A DNA stretch of 21,586 nucleotides, taken from the NCBI GenBank assembly GCA_045592165.1, contig JAZNUG010000037.1, positions 1 through 21,586 of the forward strand. Reading direction: 5' to 3'. Positions within the stretch are counted from its first letter, which is position 1. Each line of letters starts with the position of its first letter. This document shows positions 1-6,084 of the stretch, in pieces. This DNA comes from SFEL01 sp045592165 (lineage in GTDB: Bacteria > Bacillota > Clostridia > Christensenellales > CAG-138). A model generated the notes under the pieces. The model saw only the letters and a program-made list of their open reading frames with translations. It had not been told where the DNA came from and ran no database searches. The position numbers and the translations under genes were made by a program.

Positions 1-43
1 GAGATAGACTCCGCCTTAAAACATTATGTTTTTCTCCAAGCGC

Positions 44-70
44 CAATTAAAAACTAAAATTTTTTAATTG
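44..70 (+). other. AT-rich inverted repeat in the sepF leader
   Basis: Perfect 10-bp arms, CAATTAAAAA at 44-53 and TTTTTAATTG at 61-70, enclose a 7-nt loop. The repeat ends only a few bases before the sepF ribosome binding site (CGGAGG at 74-79). It could be the terminator of an upstream gene outside the window, or a leader hairpin. An A/T-only stem is weak as RNA. No convincing -35/-10 pair is visible between position 1 and the gene. Confidence 0.4.
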
Positions 71-87
71 AAACGGAGGAAACAACA

Positions 88-546
88 ATGGCAGGACTGC
101 TCAATAAGCTCATGGATTTCATTGGCATCGAGGATGCCGAAATGGACGACGTATACGAAGAGGATTACTTTGCTGACGATCGTACCGTAGCCGAGGACAA
201 CGTACTGAATCTCGGCAACCGCGGTAAGAAAAAGGCTGCCGCCGCAGGCAGCAGCAATGTGGTCAGCCTTCCCACAGCTGCACCCATGAAGATGATGGTC
301 TATCGTCCCGTAAGCTACGAGGATACTCAGAACATCATCGATAACCTGAAGAGCCGCAAGCCCGTAATCGTTAACATGGAAGAACTTGAAATCGACTGCG
401 CTCAGCGTATACTGGATTTCATGGCCGGTGCGATTTACGCTCTGGACGGCACTATCTACAAAATCTCCCGCGGTATCTTTGTCGTAGCTCCCACCAACTA
501 CGATGTTATCGGCAACGATGGCTACACCGATGTCGACATGATCTAA
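88..546 (+). CDS. sepF: Cell division protein SepF
   Basis: SepF binds the membrane through an N-terminal amphipathic helix and binds the C-terminal tail of FtsZ, forming rings that align FtsZ filaments at the septum. The 152-residue product has the full family layout. Residues 1-15 (MAGLLNKLMDFIGIE) form the membrane helix. An acidic and then low-complexity linker follows to about residue 65. The compact SepF (DUF552) domain starts near residue 70 with VYRPVSYEDTQNIIDNL, continues with KPVIVNMEEL and ends in a strand resembling GIFVVAPTNYDV. The start has a strong Shine-Dalgarno (CGGAGG, 9 nt upstream). In many Clostridia sepF sits in a ylm cluster ahead of divIVA; here only a DivIVA-domain gene follows, 78 nt downstream. 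Identification by motif and length is firm. Confidence 0.96.
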   Translation: MAGLLNKLMDFIGIEDAEMDDVYEEDYFADDRTVAEDNVLNLGNRGKKKAAAAGSSNVVSLPTAAPMKMMVYRPVSYEDTQNIIDNLKSRKPVIVNMEELEIDCAQRILDFMAGAIYALDGTIYKISRGIFVVAPTNYDVIGNDGYTDVDMI

Positions 547-568
547 TATCCATCCGCAAAGGAGCAAG

Positions 569-593
569 GTGCGGGGCGCATGCCGCCCCGCAC
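569..593 (+). other. GC-rich hairpin between sepF and the DivIVA-domain gene
   Basis: A perfect 10-bp stem (GTGCGGGGCG with CGCCCCGCAC) closes a 5-nt loop, CATGC. No T tract follows, so it is at best an attenuating structure or mRNA-stability element rather than a classical terminator. The ATG at 580 lies in its loop, which argues against that codon as the start of the next gene. Confidence 0.5.
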
Positions 594-624
594 AAATTCC
601 ATAATAACGGAGTATTTATTTCCT

Positions 625-831
625 ATGAAGATAAGCGATATTGCAAACCGAAAATTCAGCCGCGCCTTTATGGGCTACAATATCATGGAAGTGGATGCAT
701 TTCTGGATGAGATAGCCAAGGATATAGAGCGCAGAGAACAGGATATAAAGCTGTTGGAGCTTCGCAATGAAATGCTGATTGAGCGGCTGGCTTCAAGCGG
801 TATATCAATGGCATCCGATAAGGAAGAATAA
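625..831 (+). CDS. Short DivIVA-domain protein
   Basis: DivIVA-type proteins sense negative membrane curvature at septa and poles and recruit partners. The 68-residue product begins MKISDIANRKFSR, followed by FMGYNIMEVDAFLDEI, which is the conserved N-terminal lipid-binding module (I-x-N-x-x-F, GY, EVDxFLD). A short coiled coil follows to about residue 50, then a polar tail. Canonical DivIVA is more than twice as long, so most of the C-terminal coiled coil is absent. A terminator follows 19 nt after the stop, so the gene is not a truncated fragment by position. The ATG at 625 is chosen because the family starts exactly there and a GGAG lies upstream (609-612). An in-frame ATG at 580 would add 15 atypical residues and sits in a hairpin loop. 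It is probably cotranscribed with sepF. Confidence 0.88.
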   Translation: MKISDIANRKFSRAFMGYNIMEVDAFLDEIAKDIERREQDIKLLELRNEMLIERLASSGISMASDKEE

Positions 832-849
832 CATCATATGGCAAAACAT

Positions 850-882
850 AAACCGGGAAGCAGAGCCACCCCGGTTTTTTTG
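850..882 (+). terminator. Rho-independent terminator after the DivIVA-domain gene
   Basis: Arms AAACCGGG (850-857) and CCCGGTTT (870-877) form an 8-bp stem that runs directly into a T tract (875-881). This is a classical intrinsic terminator and closes the sepF unit. Confidence 0.9.
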
Positions 883-908
883 TTTATCCTATGGGATTGA
901 ATTATACT
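880..908 (+). promoter_or_regulatory. Candidate sigma-A promoter for the YgiQ gene
   Basis: TTGTTT at 880-885 and TATACT at 903-908 (5 of 6 matches to TATAAT) are separated by 17 nt. Initiation would fall near 915, giving a very short leader before the ATG at 932. The -35 overlaps the T tract of the preceding terminator. The weak -35 keeps confidence moderate. Confidence 0.42.
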
Positions 909-931
909 GCTGTATGCTGTAAAGTTAGGGT

Positions 932-2842
932 ATGGATAAGAGATATGACAATTTCATGCCCGTATCCCGGGCGGATATGGAACAGCGGGGAATAGCCCAG
1001 CTGGATTTTGTGTATATAATCGGGGATGCGTATATAGACCATCCCAGCTTTGGCCCTGCCATAATCAGCAGGGTGCTGCAGGATAAGGGTTATACCGTGG
1101 GCATAATCTCACAGCCCGATTGGCACAGCGCAGAGGATTTCAAAAGGCTTGGCAAACCGAGGCTTGGCTTTTTGATTAGCTCCGGCAATATAGATTCCAT
1201 GGTAAACCACTATACCGTGGCAAAAAAACGCCGTACCACCGATGCCTATACCCCCGGCGGGGAGATGGGAAAACGGCCTGACAGGGCTGTGATAGTGTAT
1301 GCCAACAGGGCAAGGGAAGCATACAGAGGCGTGCCCATACTCATTGGCGGCATAGAGGCCAGCCTGCGCCGCTTTGCCCATTATGATTACTGGGATGATA
1401 AGGTCCGCAGGAGCATACTGTGGGACAGCGGTGCGGATCTTCTTATGTACGGTATGGGAGAGCGGGTTATCGCTGAGGTTGCAGATGCGCTGGACGGCGG
1501 TCTCCCTGTGGAGCAGATAACCTACATTCCCGGTACCTGCTGCAGGGTGAAGGAGCTGGATGCGGTATATGACTATCAGCTTATCCCGGGCTATGATGAA
1601 GTATCCGCCGATAAAAAGGCATACTGCCAGGCCTTTATGGCTCAGTATCGGGAGCAGGATCCTATAAGGGGAAAACGGCTTGTACAGCCCCATGGGGACG
1701 GATTCCTTGTGGCAAATCCCCCTGCCATGCCCCTTAGCGAAGCGGAGATGGATCACGTATACGGCCTGCCCTATACAAGGCTGCCCCATCCATCCTATAA
1801 GCAGCATATTCCTGCAATGGATGAGATAGAGTTTTCCATAACCTCCTGCAGAGGGTGCTTCGGCGCCTGTTCTTTCTGCGCCCTTACTTTCCATCAGGGC
1901 CGCATAATACAAACCAGAAGCCATTCATCCATAATAAGCGAGGCAAAGCAGCTTACCGCACATCCCAACTTCAAGGGCTATATCCACGACGTGGGAGGGC
2001 CCACAGCAAACTTCCGTCAGCCTGCCTGCAAAAAGCAGCTTAAGCACGGCGTATGCCCGGATAAACAGTGCCTTGCATACACTCCCTGCCCCAATATGCA
2101 GGCGGATCACAGGGACTATATAAAGCTATTGAGGGAACTTCGGGAGCTGCCCGGAATAAAAAAGGTATTTGTCCGCTCCGGCATACGTTATGACTATGCC
2201 ATGTACGATAAATCAGATGCATTCCTGAGGGAGCTGGTGGAACATCACGTCAGCGGCAGGCTGAAGGTCGCTCCCGAGCATGTGGATGACAGGGTGCTGC
2301 AGCTTATGGGCAAGCCCTCCCGGCAGCTGTATGACAGATTTGCCCAGAAGTATGCAAGCCTCAATAAGCGTCTGGGCAAGGATCAGTACCTTGTTCCATA
2401 CCTTATGAGTTCACATCCCGGCAGTGATCTGAGCAGCGCTGTGGAGCTTGCGGAATATCTGCATAAAACAGGCCAGCGGCCGGAGCAGGTGCAGGATTTT
2501 TATCCTACTCCCGGCACTCTTTCCACCTGCATGTACCATACGGGCTACGATCCCCGTACAATGGAAAAGGTATATGTGCCCAGGGACAGGCATGAAAAGG
2601 AAATGCAGCGGGCGCTGATGCAGTATTTCATGCCGCAGTATAGGGAAAAGGCACGGCAGGCTCTCATAAAGGCAAACAGAGAGGACCTGATAGGCACAGG
2701 AAAGAACTGCCTTGTTCCTCCCCGCAGGGAGGAAAGGCCGCCCCAGAGGGAGAATTCAGCCCGAAGGGACAAGCCTGTATCCAAAGCAAAGGGCAGGGCG
2801 CAGGATAAAAAGCCCGCGCAGAAAAAGAAACGAACAAGATGA
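932..2842 (+). CDS. YgiQ-family radical SAM protein
   Basis: This is a 636-residue radical S-adenosylmethionine protein of the YgiQ family, whose substrate is not established. The N-terminal half carries the family opening (ISRADMEQRG-like, then DFVYIIGDAYIDHPSFG near residues 26-42) and a B12-binding-like fold region including LIGGIEASLRRFAHYDYW. The 4Fe-4S cluster motif CxxxCxxC is Cys309, Cys313 and Cys316 (CFGACSFC), preceded by SCRG. Downstream blocks typical of the family include VRSGIRYDY, LKVAPEHV and QVQDFYPTPGT. From about residue 598 the protein ends in a strongly basic, Lys/Arg/Pro-rich tail, as is common in YgiQ members. The start lacks a strong Shine-Dalgarno, but family alignment supports this ATG. 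The gene stands alone between two terminators, so no partner is suggested. Confidence 0.94.
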   Translation: MDKRYDNFMPVSRADMEQRGIAQLDFVYIIGDAYIDHPSFGPAIISRVLQDKGYTVGIISQPDWHSAEDFKRLGKPRLGFLISSGNIDSMVNHYTVAKKRRTTDAYTPGGEMGKRPDRAVIVYANRAREAYRGVPILIGGIEASLRRFAHYDYWDDKVRRSILWDSGADLLMYGMGERVIAEVADALDGGLPVEQITYIPGTCCRVKELDAVYDYQLIPGYDEVSADKKAYCQAFMAQYREQDPIRGKRLVQPHGDGFLVANPPAMPLSEAEMDHVYGLPYTRLPHPSYKQHIPAMDEIEFSITSCRGCFGACSFCALTFHQGRIIQTRSHSSIISEAKQLTAHPNFKGYIHDVGGPTANFRQPACKKQLKHGVCPDKQCLAYTPCPNMQADHRDYIKLLRELRELPGIKKVFVRSGIRYDYAMYDKSDAFLRELVEHHVSGRLKVAPEHVDDRVLQLMGKPSRQLYDRFAQKYASLNKRLGKDQYLVPYLMSSHPGSDLSSAVELAEYLHKTGQRPEQVQDFYPTPGTLSTCMYHTGYDPRTMEKVYVPRDRHEKEMQRALMQYFMPQYREKARQALIKANREDLIGTGKNCLVPPRREERPPQRENSARRDKPVSKAKGRAQDKKPAQKKKRTR

Positions 2843-2845
2843 AAA

Positions 2846-2878
2846 AATGAGCCAATTTTTTCGGCTCATTTATATTTT
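2846..2878 (+). terminator. Rho-independent terminator after the YgiQ gene
   Basis: Arms AATGAGCC (2846-2853) and GGCTCATT (2863-2870) are followed by the T-rich stretch TATATTTT. It begins 3 nt after the YgiQ stop codon. Confidence 0.85.
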
Positions 2879-2921
2879 GTGCCAATACGGGCAAAGTAAT
2901 AAGAAAAGGGGGGCGATACAT

Positions 2922-3068
2922 ATGACAGGGAAAAAGACGCTGTGGCTGATTTTAGCCATAGGAATAACAGCCCTGATAGCGGCTTTATGGCTGCTGTACA
3001 GCGGCGGGGAGGACAAAATCCATGAGGGTGCCCGGTTTGTATGGGTGCAGGTTAATCAGTCCTCCTGA
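2922..3068 (+). CDS. Small single-pass membrane protein, unknown
   Basis: A 48-residue product starts MTGKKTLWLILAIGITALIA. It has a short basic N-terminus, one hydrophobic helix at about residues 6-26, then a 22-residue polar tail containing GGEDKIHEGARFVWVQV. A G-rich Shine-Dalgarno (AAAAGGGGGG) precedes the ATG with suitable spacing. I do not recognise the family. It lies just downstream of the YgiQ terminator and runs convergently into the PII-like gene, overlapping its 3' end by 13 nt. The charge pattern predicts one membrane span with the tail outside, but this could also be an uncleaved signal peptide. Codon use and the ribosome binding site support a real gene; function is unknown. 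Confidence 0.6.
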   Translation: MTGKKTLWLILAIGITALIAALWLLYSGGEDKIHEGARFVWVQVNQSS

Positions 3069-3745
3069 TCCTCAGCTGCGGTGCGTATGCCGGCCACGGC
3101 TTCCACAGGCAGGGAGAACATAATGGTGCGGGCAGGGGATTTTGCGCCTGCCTTTTGCATTATGGAGGTCATTACGTCAGTGCGCTTGTCTGTGGGGACA
3201 ACGATGTATACCATGTCTTTTTCTTCGGCAATGGAAACGCCAAAGAACTTGGCACGATGTTCGTTCAGGGTGCCCTTTGCGCGAACTATGGTGCCGCCGG
3301 CTGCGCCTGCCTCATAGGCTGCATCCATTACTATATCGGTATGGCCGTGCTCGGCTATGGCTACGATGAGAGAATGTTTGCTTTCTTTCATTTTCTTTAC
3401 CTCGTCTCCTGTGAAACTGTCCTCAGTGCAGAGCGCCCTCAGGGCAATTGCCCCGCCGATGCACTCAATATTGATGCAGAATACTATACCGGTATTCGGT
3501 GTGTCTATGTGCATTTCGCTGCGAAGATGCCTGAGTATATGGTTTATGCGGCCGGAGGGGACAACGCAGCACAGCAGCTGCTTATCCTTGCGCTCAAGGC
3601 CAAGCATATCCAATAGCTTCTTGCGGGCAGAACCTTCGCAATGGGTGCTGTATACTGTACCGGCGCCATTGTGACGGAAAAAGTCTATATATTCTTCCGC
3701 AAGACTCTGGCGTACTATGGCTGTAACCATACTGTATCCGTTCAT
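3056..3745 (-). CDS. Tandem PII-like regulatory protein
   Basis: The 229-residue product is built from two PII-like (GlnB-fold) domains, roughly residues 5-100 and 124-219. The halves align by eye: MVTAIVRQSLAEEYIDFF matches LIVAIAEHGHTDIVMDAA, and LLCCVVPSGRINHILRHL matches MVYIVVPTDKRTDVMTSI. PII-like proteins bind nucleotides or small metabolites at subunit interfaces and often control a membrane transporter encoded next door. The uridylylation-type T-loop of classical GlnB is not recognisable, so this is not a standard nitrogen PII. It follows the DUF1538 gene by 11 nt. Its Shine-Dalgarno (AAGGAGGAG) overlaps the stop codon of that gene, which indicates translational coupling and a shared function. 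The ligand is unknown. Confidence 0.82.
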   Translation of the reverse strand: MNGYSMVTAIVRQSLAEEYIDFFRHNGAGTVYSTHCEGSARKKLLDMLGLERKDKQLLCCVVPSGRINHILRHLRSEMHIDTPNTGIVFCINIECIGGAIALRALCTEDSFTGDEVKKMKESKHSLIVAIAEHGHTDIVMDAAYEAGAAGGTIVRAKGTLNEHRAKFFGVSIAEEKDMVYIVVPTDKRTDVMTSIMQKAGAKSPARTIMFSLPVEAVAGIRTAAEDQED

Positions 3746-3756
3746 TGCTCTCCTCC

Positions 3757-5298
3757 TTAATCAAACATGATGATGAGCTCTTCATCGAAATCGTAGATTT
3801 CTTCGATTTCTTCAGGTTCTGCGGTCTTGGCGGCCAGCCTGGTCTTGCGCTTGTAGATGAGACCAAGTATCTGGATGGTGATAAGGGGCGTCATGGCTAC
3901 CATTGCAACTACGCCGAATGCATCCTGAGAAACGTTGCCGCCCACCGCGAGGCAAAGACCCATGGCAAGGGGCAGGAGGAAGGTGGCGGTCATGGGGCCG
4001 GAGGCCACGCCGCCGGAGTCAAAGGCGATGGCCGTAAACATGGGGGGCACGAAGAAACAAAGCACAAGGGCAAGTCCGTAGCCCGGGATAAGCAGCCACA
4101 TGATAGGCAGCCCTGTCAGCACCCTTGTCATGGCAAGGCCTACGGATACGGCCACGCCGATGGAAAGGCTAAGGCTCATTGCCTTCTTGGGGATGGTACC
4201 CTCGGTCATGTCGTAAACCTGCTTGTTGAGAACGTGAACAGCGGGCTCTGCGGCAACTATAAAGTAACCCAGCAGCATACCGATGGGAACGATTATCCAC
4301 TTGTAAGGCAGGGAGCCTATAAGCTCGCCAAGATAATTGCCAACCGGCATAAAGCCCACGTTTGCTCCGGTAAGGAACAGTACAAGGCCGAGATAGGTAT
4401 ACAGCATACCTACACAGGCGCGGACAAGTTCGTTGCCCCTCATGCGGGATTTAGGTATCTGGAATACTGCGAAAATGCCTGCGATGGGCAGAAATGCCAT
4501 GGCGACCTCACGGAAATATTCCGGGAAAGCATGGGCAAACAGCTGCCACAGCTCCATGGAGTTGCTTATTTCAGGGACAATAAAGGGAGAATATGCGCTT
4601 CCGTCGGTGCTGTACAGCAGGCCGAGGATCATTACTGCGACGATGGGACCGACGGAGCAGAGGGCAATAAGACCGAAACTGTCCTCATTGGCGCGGCTGT
4701 CGCTTCTGACAGAGGAAACACCGACGCCCAGCGCCATTATGAAGGGAACAGTCATGGGTCCGGTGGTAACGCCGCCGGAGTCAAATGCGGTGGAAAGGTA
4801 ATCACGGGGCACGAAGAATGCCAGAATGAACAGAACTCCGTAAAAGCCCATCAGCAGCCAGCGGAGGGATATGTTGAGAAATATCCTCAGCATGGACAGC
4901 ACGAGGAAAAGCCCCACGCCCAGCGCAACCGCCCAGATTATAACGGGATTGGGGATATTGGGCACCTGCTGAGCAAGCACCATAAGGTCAGGCTCCGATA
5001 CGGTTATGAATATACCCACGGCAAGGCTGACGATGAGGATTATCCAAAGCTTTCTTGAGCGGGACATTACAGAGCCTATATGCTCACCGATTCTGGCCAT
5101 GGCCATATCGGCGCCCAGGGAGAATAGCCCCATTCCAACTATCAGAAAGAAGGCTCCCATTATGAAAGCCAGCATAACGCTGCTGGGAACAGGTGCTATG
5201 AAAAAGCACAGCAGGAAAATTACCGCTGTGACCGGAAGAACGGACTTCAGGGATTCCGCCAGCTTTTCCGGCAGGACCGTACGGAGGATATTTCTCAC
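3757..5298 (-). CDS. DUF1538 family integral membrane protein
   Basis: This 513-residue polytopic membrane protein (about 12 hydrophobic segments) shows internal duplication typical of DUF1538. AFDSGGVTTGPMTVPF at 171-186 recurs as AFDSGGVASGPMTATF at 425-440, and SEPDLMVLAQQV at 101-112 recurs as AEPAVHVLNKQV at 350-361. Paired glycine-rich re-entrant-like motifs in two repeats suggest a secondary transporter or channel, but the substrate is not established. The protein ends in an acidic cytoplasmic tail (EPEEIEEIYDFDEELIIMFD, 494-513). The start is GTG at 5298 with AAGGAGG upstream, though the spacing of about 11 nt is long. It forms a two-gene unit with the PII-like gene that follows. The family call is confident; transport activity is inferred. 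Confidence 0.87.
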   Translation of the reverse strand: MRNILRTVLPEKLAESLKSVLPVTAVIFLLCFFIAPVPSSVMLAFIMGAFFLIVGMGLFSLGADMAMARIGEHIGSVMSRSRKLWIILIVSLAVGIFITVSEPDLMVLAQQVPNIPNPVIIWAVALGVGLFLVLSMLRIFLNISLRWLLMGFYGVLFILAFFVPRDYLSTAFDSGGVTTGPMTVPFIMALGVGVSSVRSDSRANEDSFGLIALCSVGPIVAVMILGLLYSTDGSAYSPFIVPEISNSMELWQLFAHAFPEYFREVAMAFLPIAGIFAVFQIPKSRMRGNELVRACVGMLYTYLGLVLFLTGANVGFMPVGNYLGELIGSLPYKWIIVPIGMLLGYFIVAAEPAVHVLNKQVYDMTEGTIPKKAMSLSLSIGVAVSVGLAMTRVLTGLPIMWLLIPGYGLALVLCFFVPPMFTAIAFDSGGVASGPMTATFLLPLAMGLCLAVGGNVSQDAFGVVAMVAMTPLITIQILGLIYKRKTRLAAKTAEPEEIEEIYDFDEELIIMFD

Positions 5299-5327
5299 TG
5301 ACCGAAGCCCCTCCTTTCTGCAGATGT

Positions 5328-5355
5328 TTATCTTATTCTTATCTTAACTTATTTA
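5328..5355 (-). promoter_or_regulatory. Helically phased direct repeats upstream of the DUF1538 gene
   Basis: The plus-strand octamer TTATCTTA occurs at 5328-5335 and again at 5339-5346, a period of 11 bp. A degenerate third copy (TTATTTA) starts at 5349. They lie 30-57 bp upstream of the GTG start, in the position of a promoter or operator. No good -35/-10 pair is evident on the minus strand. The repeats may be regulator contacts or simply A/T-rich promoter DNA. Confidence 0.35.
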
Positions 5356-5425
5356 TATCGTTAAAACAACACCGAGCAGTTTAAGTTGACCCGAATTGTC
5401 AGAATTTTTACAGGCGGTTTGAAAT

Positions 5426-5454
5426 GAATAATTGCTGCCCTCCTGCGCAGAATA
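5426..5454 (+). promoter_or_regulatory. Candidate sigma-G promoter of the spoVA operon
   Basis: GAATA at 5426-5430 fits the forespore sigma-G -35 consensus (GHATR). CAGAATA at 5448-5454 matches 6 of 7 positions of the -10 consensus (CATWHTA). The spacer is 17 nt. spoVA operons are known to be transcribed by sigma-G in the forespore, so the position upstream of this operon agrees with known biology. The predicted start near 5461 gives a leader of about 25 nt to the small ORF at 5487. Confidence 0.55.
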
Positions 5455-5486
5455 GAGTGTATCTATAAAAAAGGGGGCGGCATATA

Positions 5487-5624
5487 TTGAACACCGCAGA
5501 GGACAGGGTAAAAATACCCAAGATGGAGCTGATACCGCGGGAAGAGCGGGAACAGCAGGAGATTCGGTATATGGGATATGCTGAGAAACCTCGCTTCAGG
5601 GAGGGGAAGAGCTATGGCAAATAA
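5487..5624 (+). CDS. Small charged protein at the head of the spoVA operon (TTG start)
   Basis: A 45-codon frame opens with TTG at 5487, 9 nt after a G-rich Shine-Dalgarno (AAGGGGG). It reads NTAEDRVKIPKMELIPREE, continues through REQQEIRYMGYAEKPRFREG and ends KSYGK. It overlaps the spoVAC start by 11 nt, so the spoVAC Shine-Dalgarno (GGGAGGGG, 5599-5606) lies inside it, a typical arrangement for translational coupling. The product is soluble and highly charged with no membrane segment. I recognise no family. An internal ATG at 5523 lacks a ribosome binding site. It may encode a forespore micro-protein, or be a leader that sets spoVAC translation. Confidence 0.5.
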   Translation: MNTAEDRVKIPKMELIPREEREQQEIRYMGYAEKPRFREGKSYGK

Positions 5625-6072
5625 AAACACAACGCCGGAACAGCAGCGGTATCAGCAGCGGGTAAAGGAAAAGATGCCCCGCAGCAAAACCTTCAGCCAG
5701 TGTGTCAGGGCGTTTATATCCGGGGGGATTATATGCAGCATAGGCCAACTGGTACGAAATGTTGGGGAAACCCTGCTGATGCTGAATGAAAAGGATGCAG
5801 CGGCTTTTACAGCCATTGTAATGGTGTTTCTGGGAGCAAGCCTTACCGGCCTCGGAGTATACGACAGGATAGGCTCATGGTCAGGGGCAGGCTCAATAGT
5901 GCCCATTACAGGCTTTGCAAATTCTATCGTATCCCCTGCAATGGAGTTCAAGCGGGAAGGATTTATTACAGGCACCGCAGTAAAGATGTTTACTATCGCG
6001 GGGCCGGTATTGGTATATGGCGTGGGCAGTTCTGTATTGGTGGGGCTGATATATGCATTACTGAGAGCGTAG
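5614..6072 (+). CDS. spoVAC: Stage V sporulation protein AC (SpoVAC)
   Basis: SpoVAC is an inner forespore membrane protein of the SpoVA channel. It is needed for moving calcium-dipicolinate into the spore core and releasing it at germination, and is reported to behave as a mechanosensitive channel. The 152-residue product matches the family length. Residues 1-25 are a polar, Gln/Lys-rich N-terminus. Helices follow with ICSIGQLVRN, TGLGVYDRIG, GAGSIVPITGFANSIVSPAMEFKREG split across the diagnostic central block, and a C-terminal helix. The ATG at 5614 is preferred over one at 5578 because it has a strong Shine-Dalgarno (GGGAGGGG, 7 nt away) and matches family N-termini. It is the first recognised gene of a spoVAC-spoVAD-spoVAE operon; spoVAD starts 12 nt downstream. 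Confidence 0.95.
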   Translation: MANKNTTPEQQRYQQRVKEKMPRSKTFSQCVRAFISGGIICSIGQLVRNVGETLLMLNEKDAAAFTAIVMVFLGASLTGLGVYDRIGSWSGAGSIVPITGFANSIVSPAMEFKREGFITGTAVKMFTIAGPVLVYGVGSSVLVGLIYALLRA

Positions 6073-6084
6073 GAGGGAAAAATT

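Noticed and set aside
580..624. Earlier ATG for the DivIVA-domain gene
   Set aside because: The codon lies in the loop of a 10-bp hairpin and adds 15 residues not found in the family; the ATG at 625 matches the family N-terminus.
3745..5058. 437-codon open frame on the plus strand opposite the DUF1538 gene
   Set aside because: It is rich in His/Gly/Lys with no domain and mirrors the minus-strand membrane protein codon by codon; the antisense gene has clear internal repeats and family motifs.
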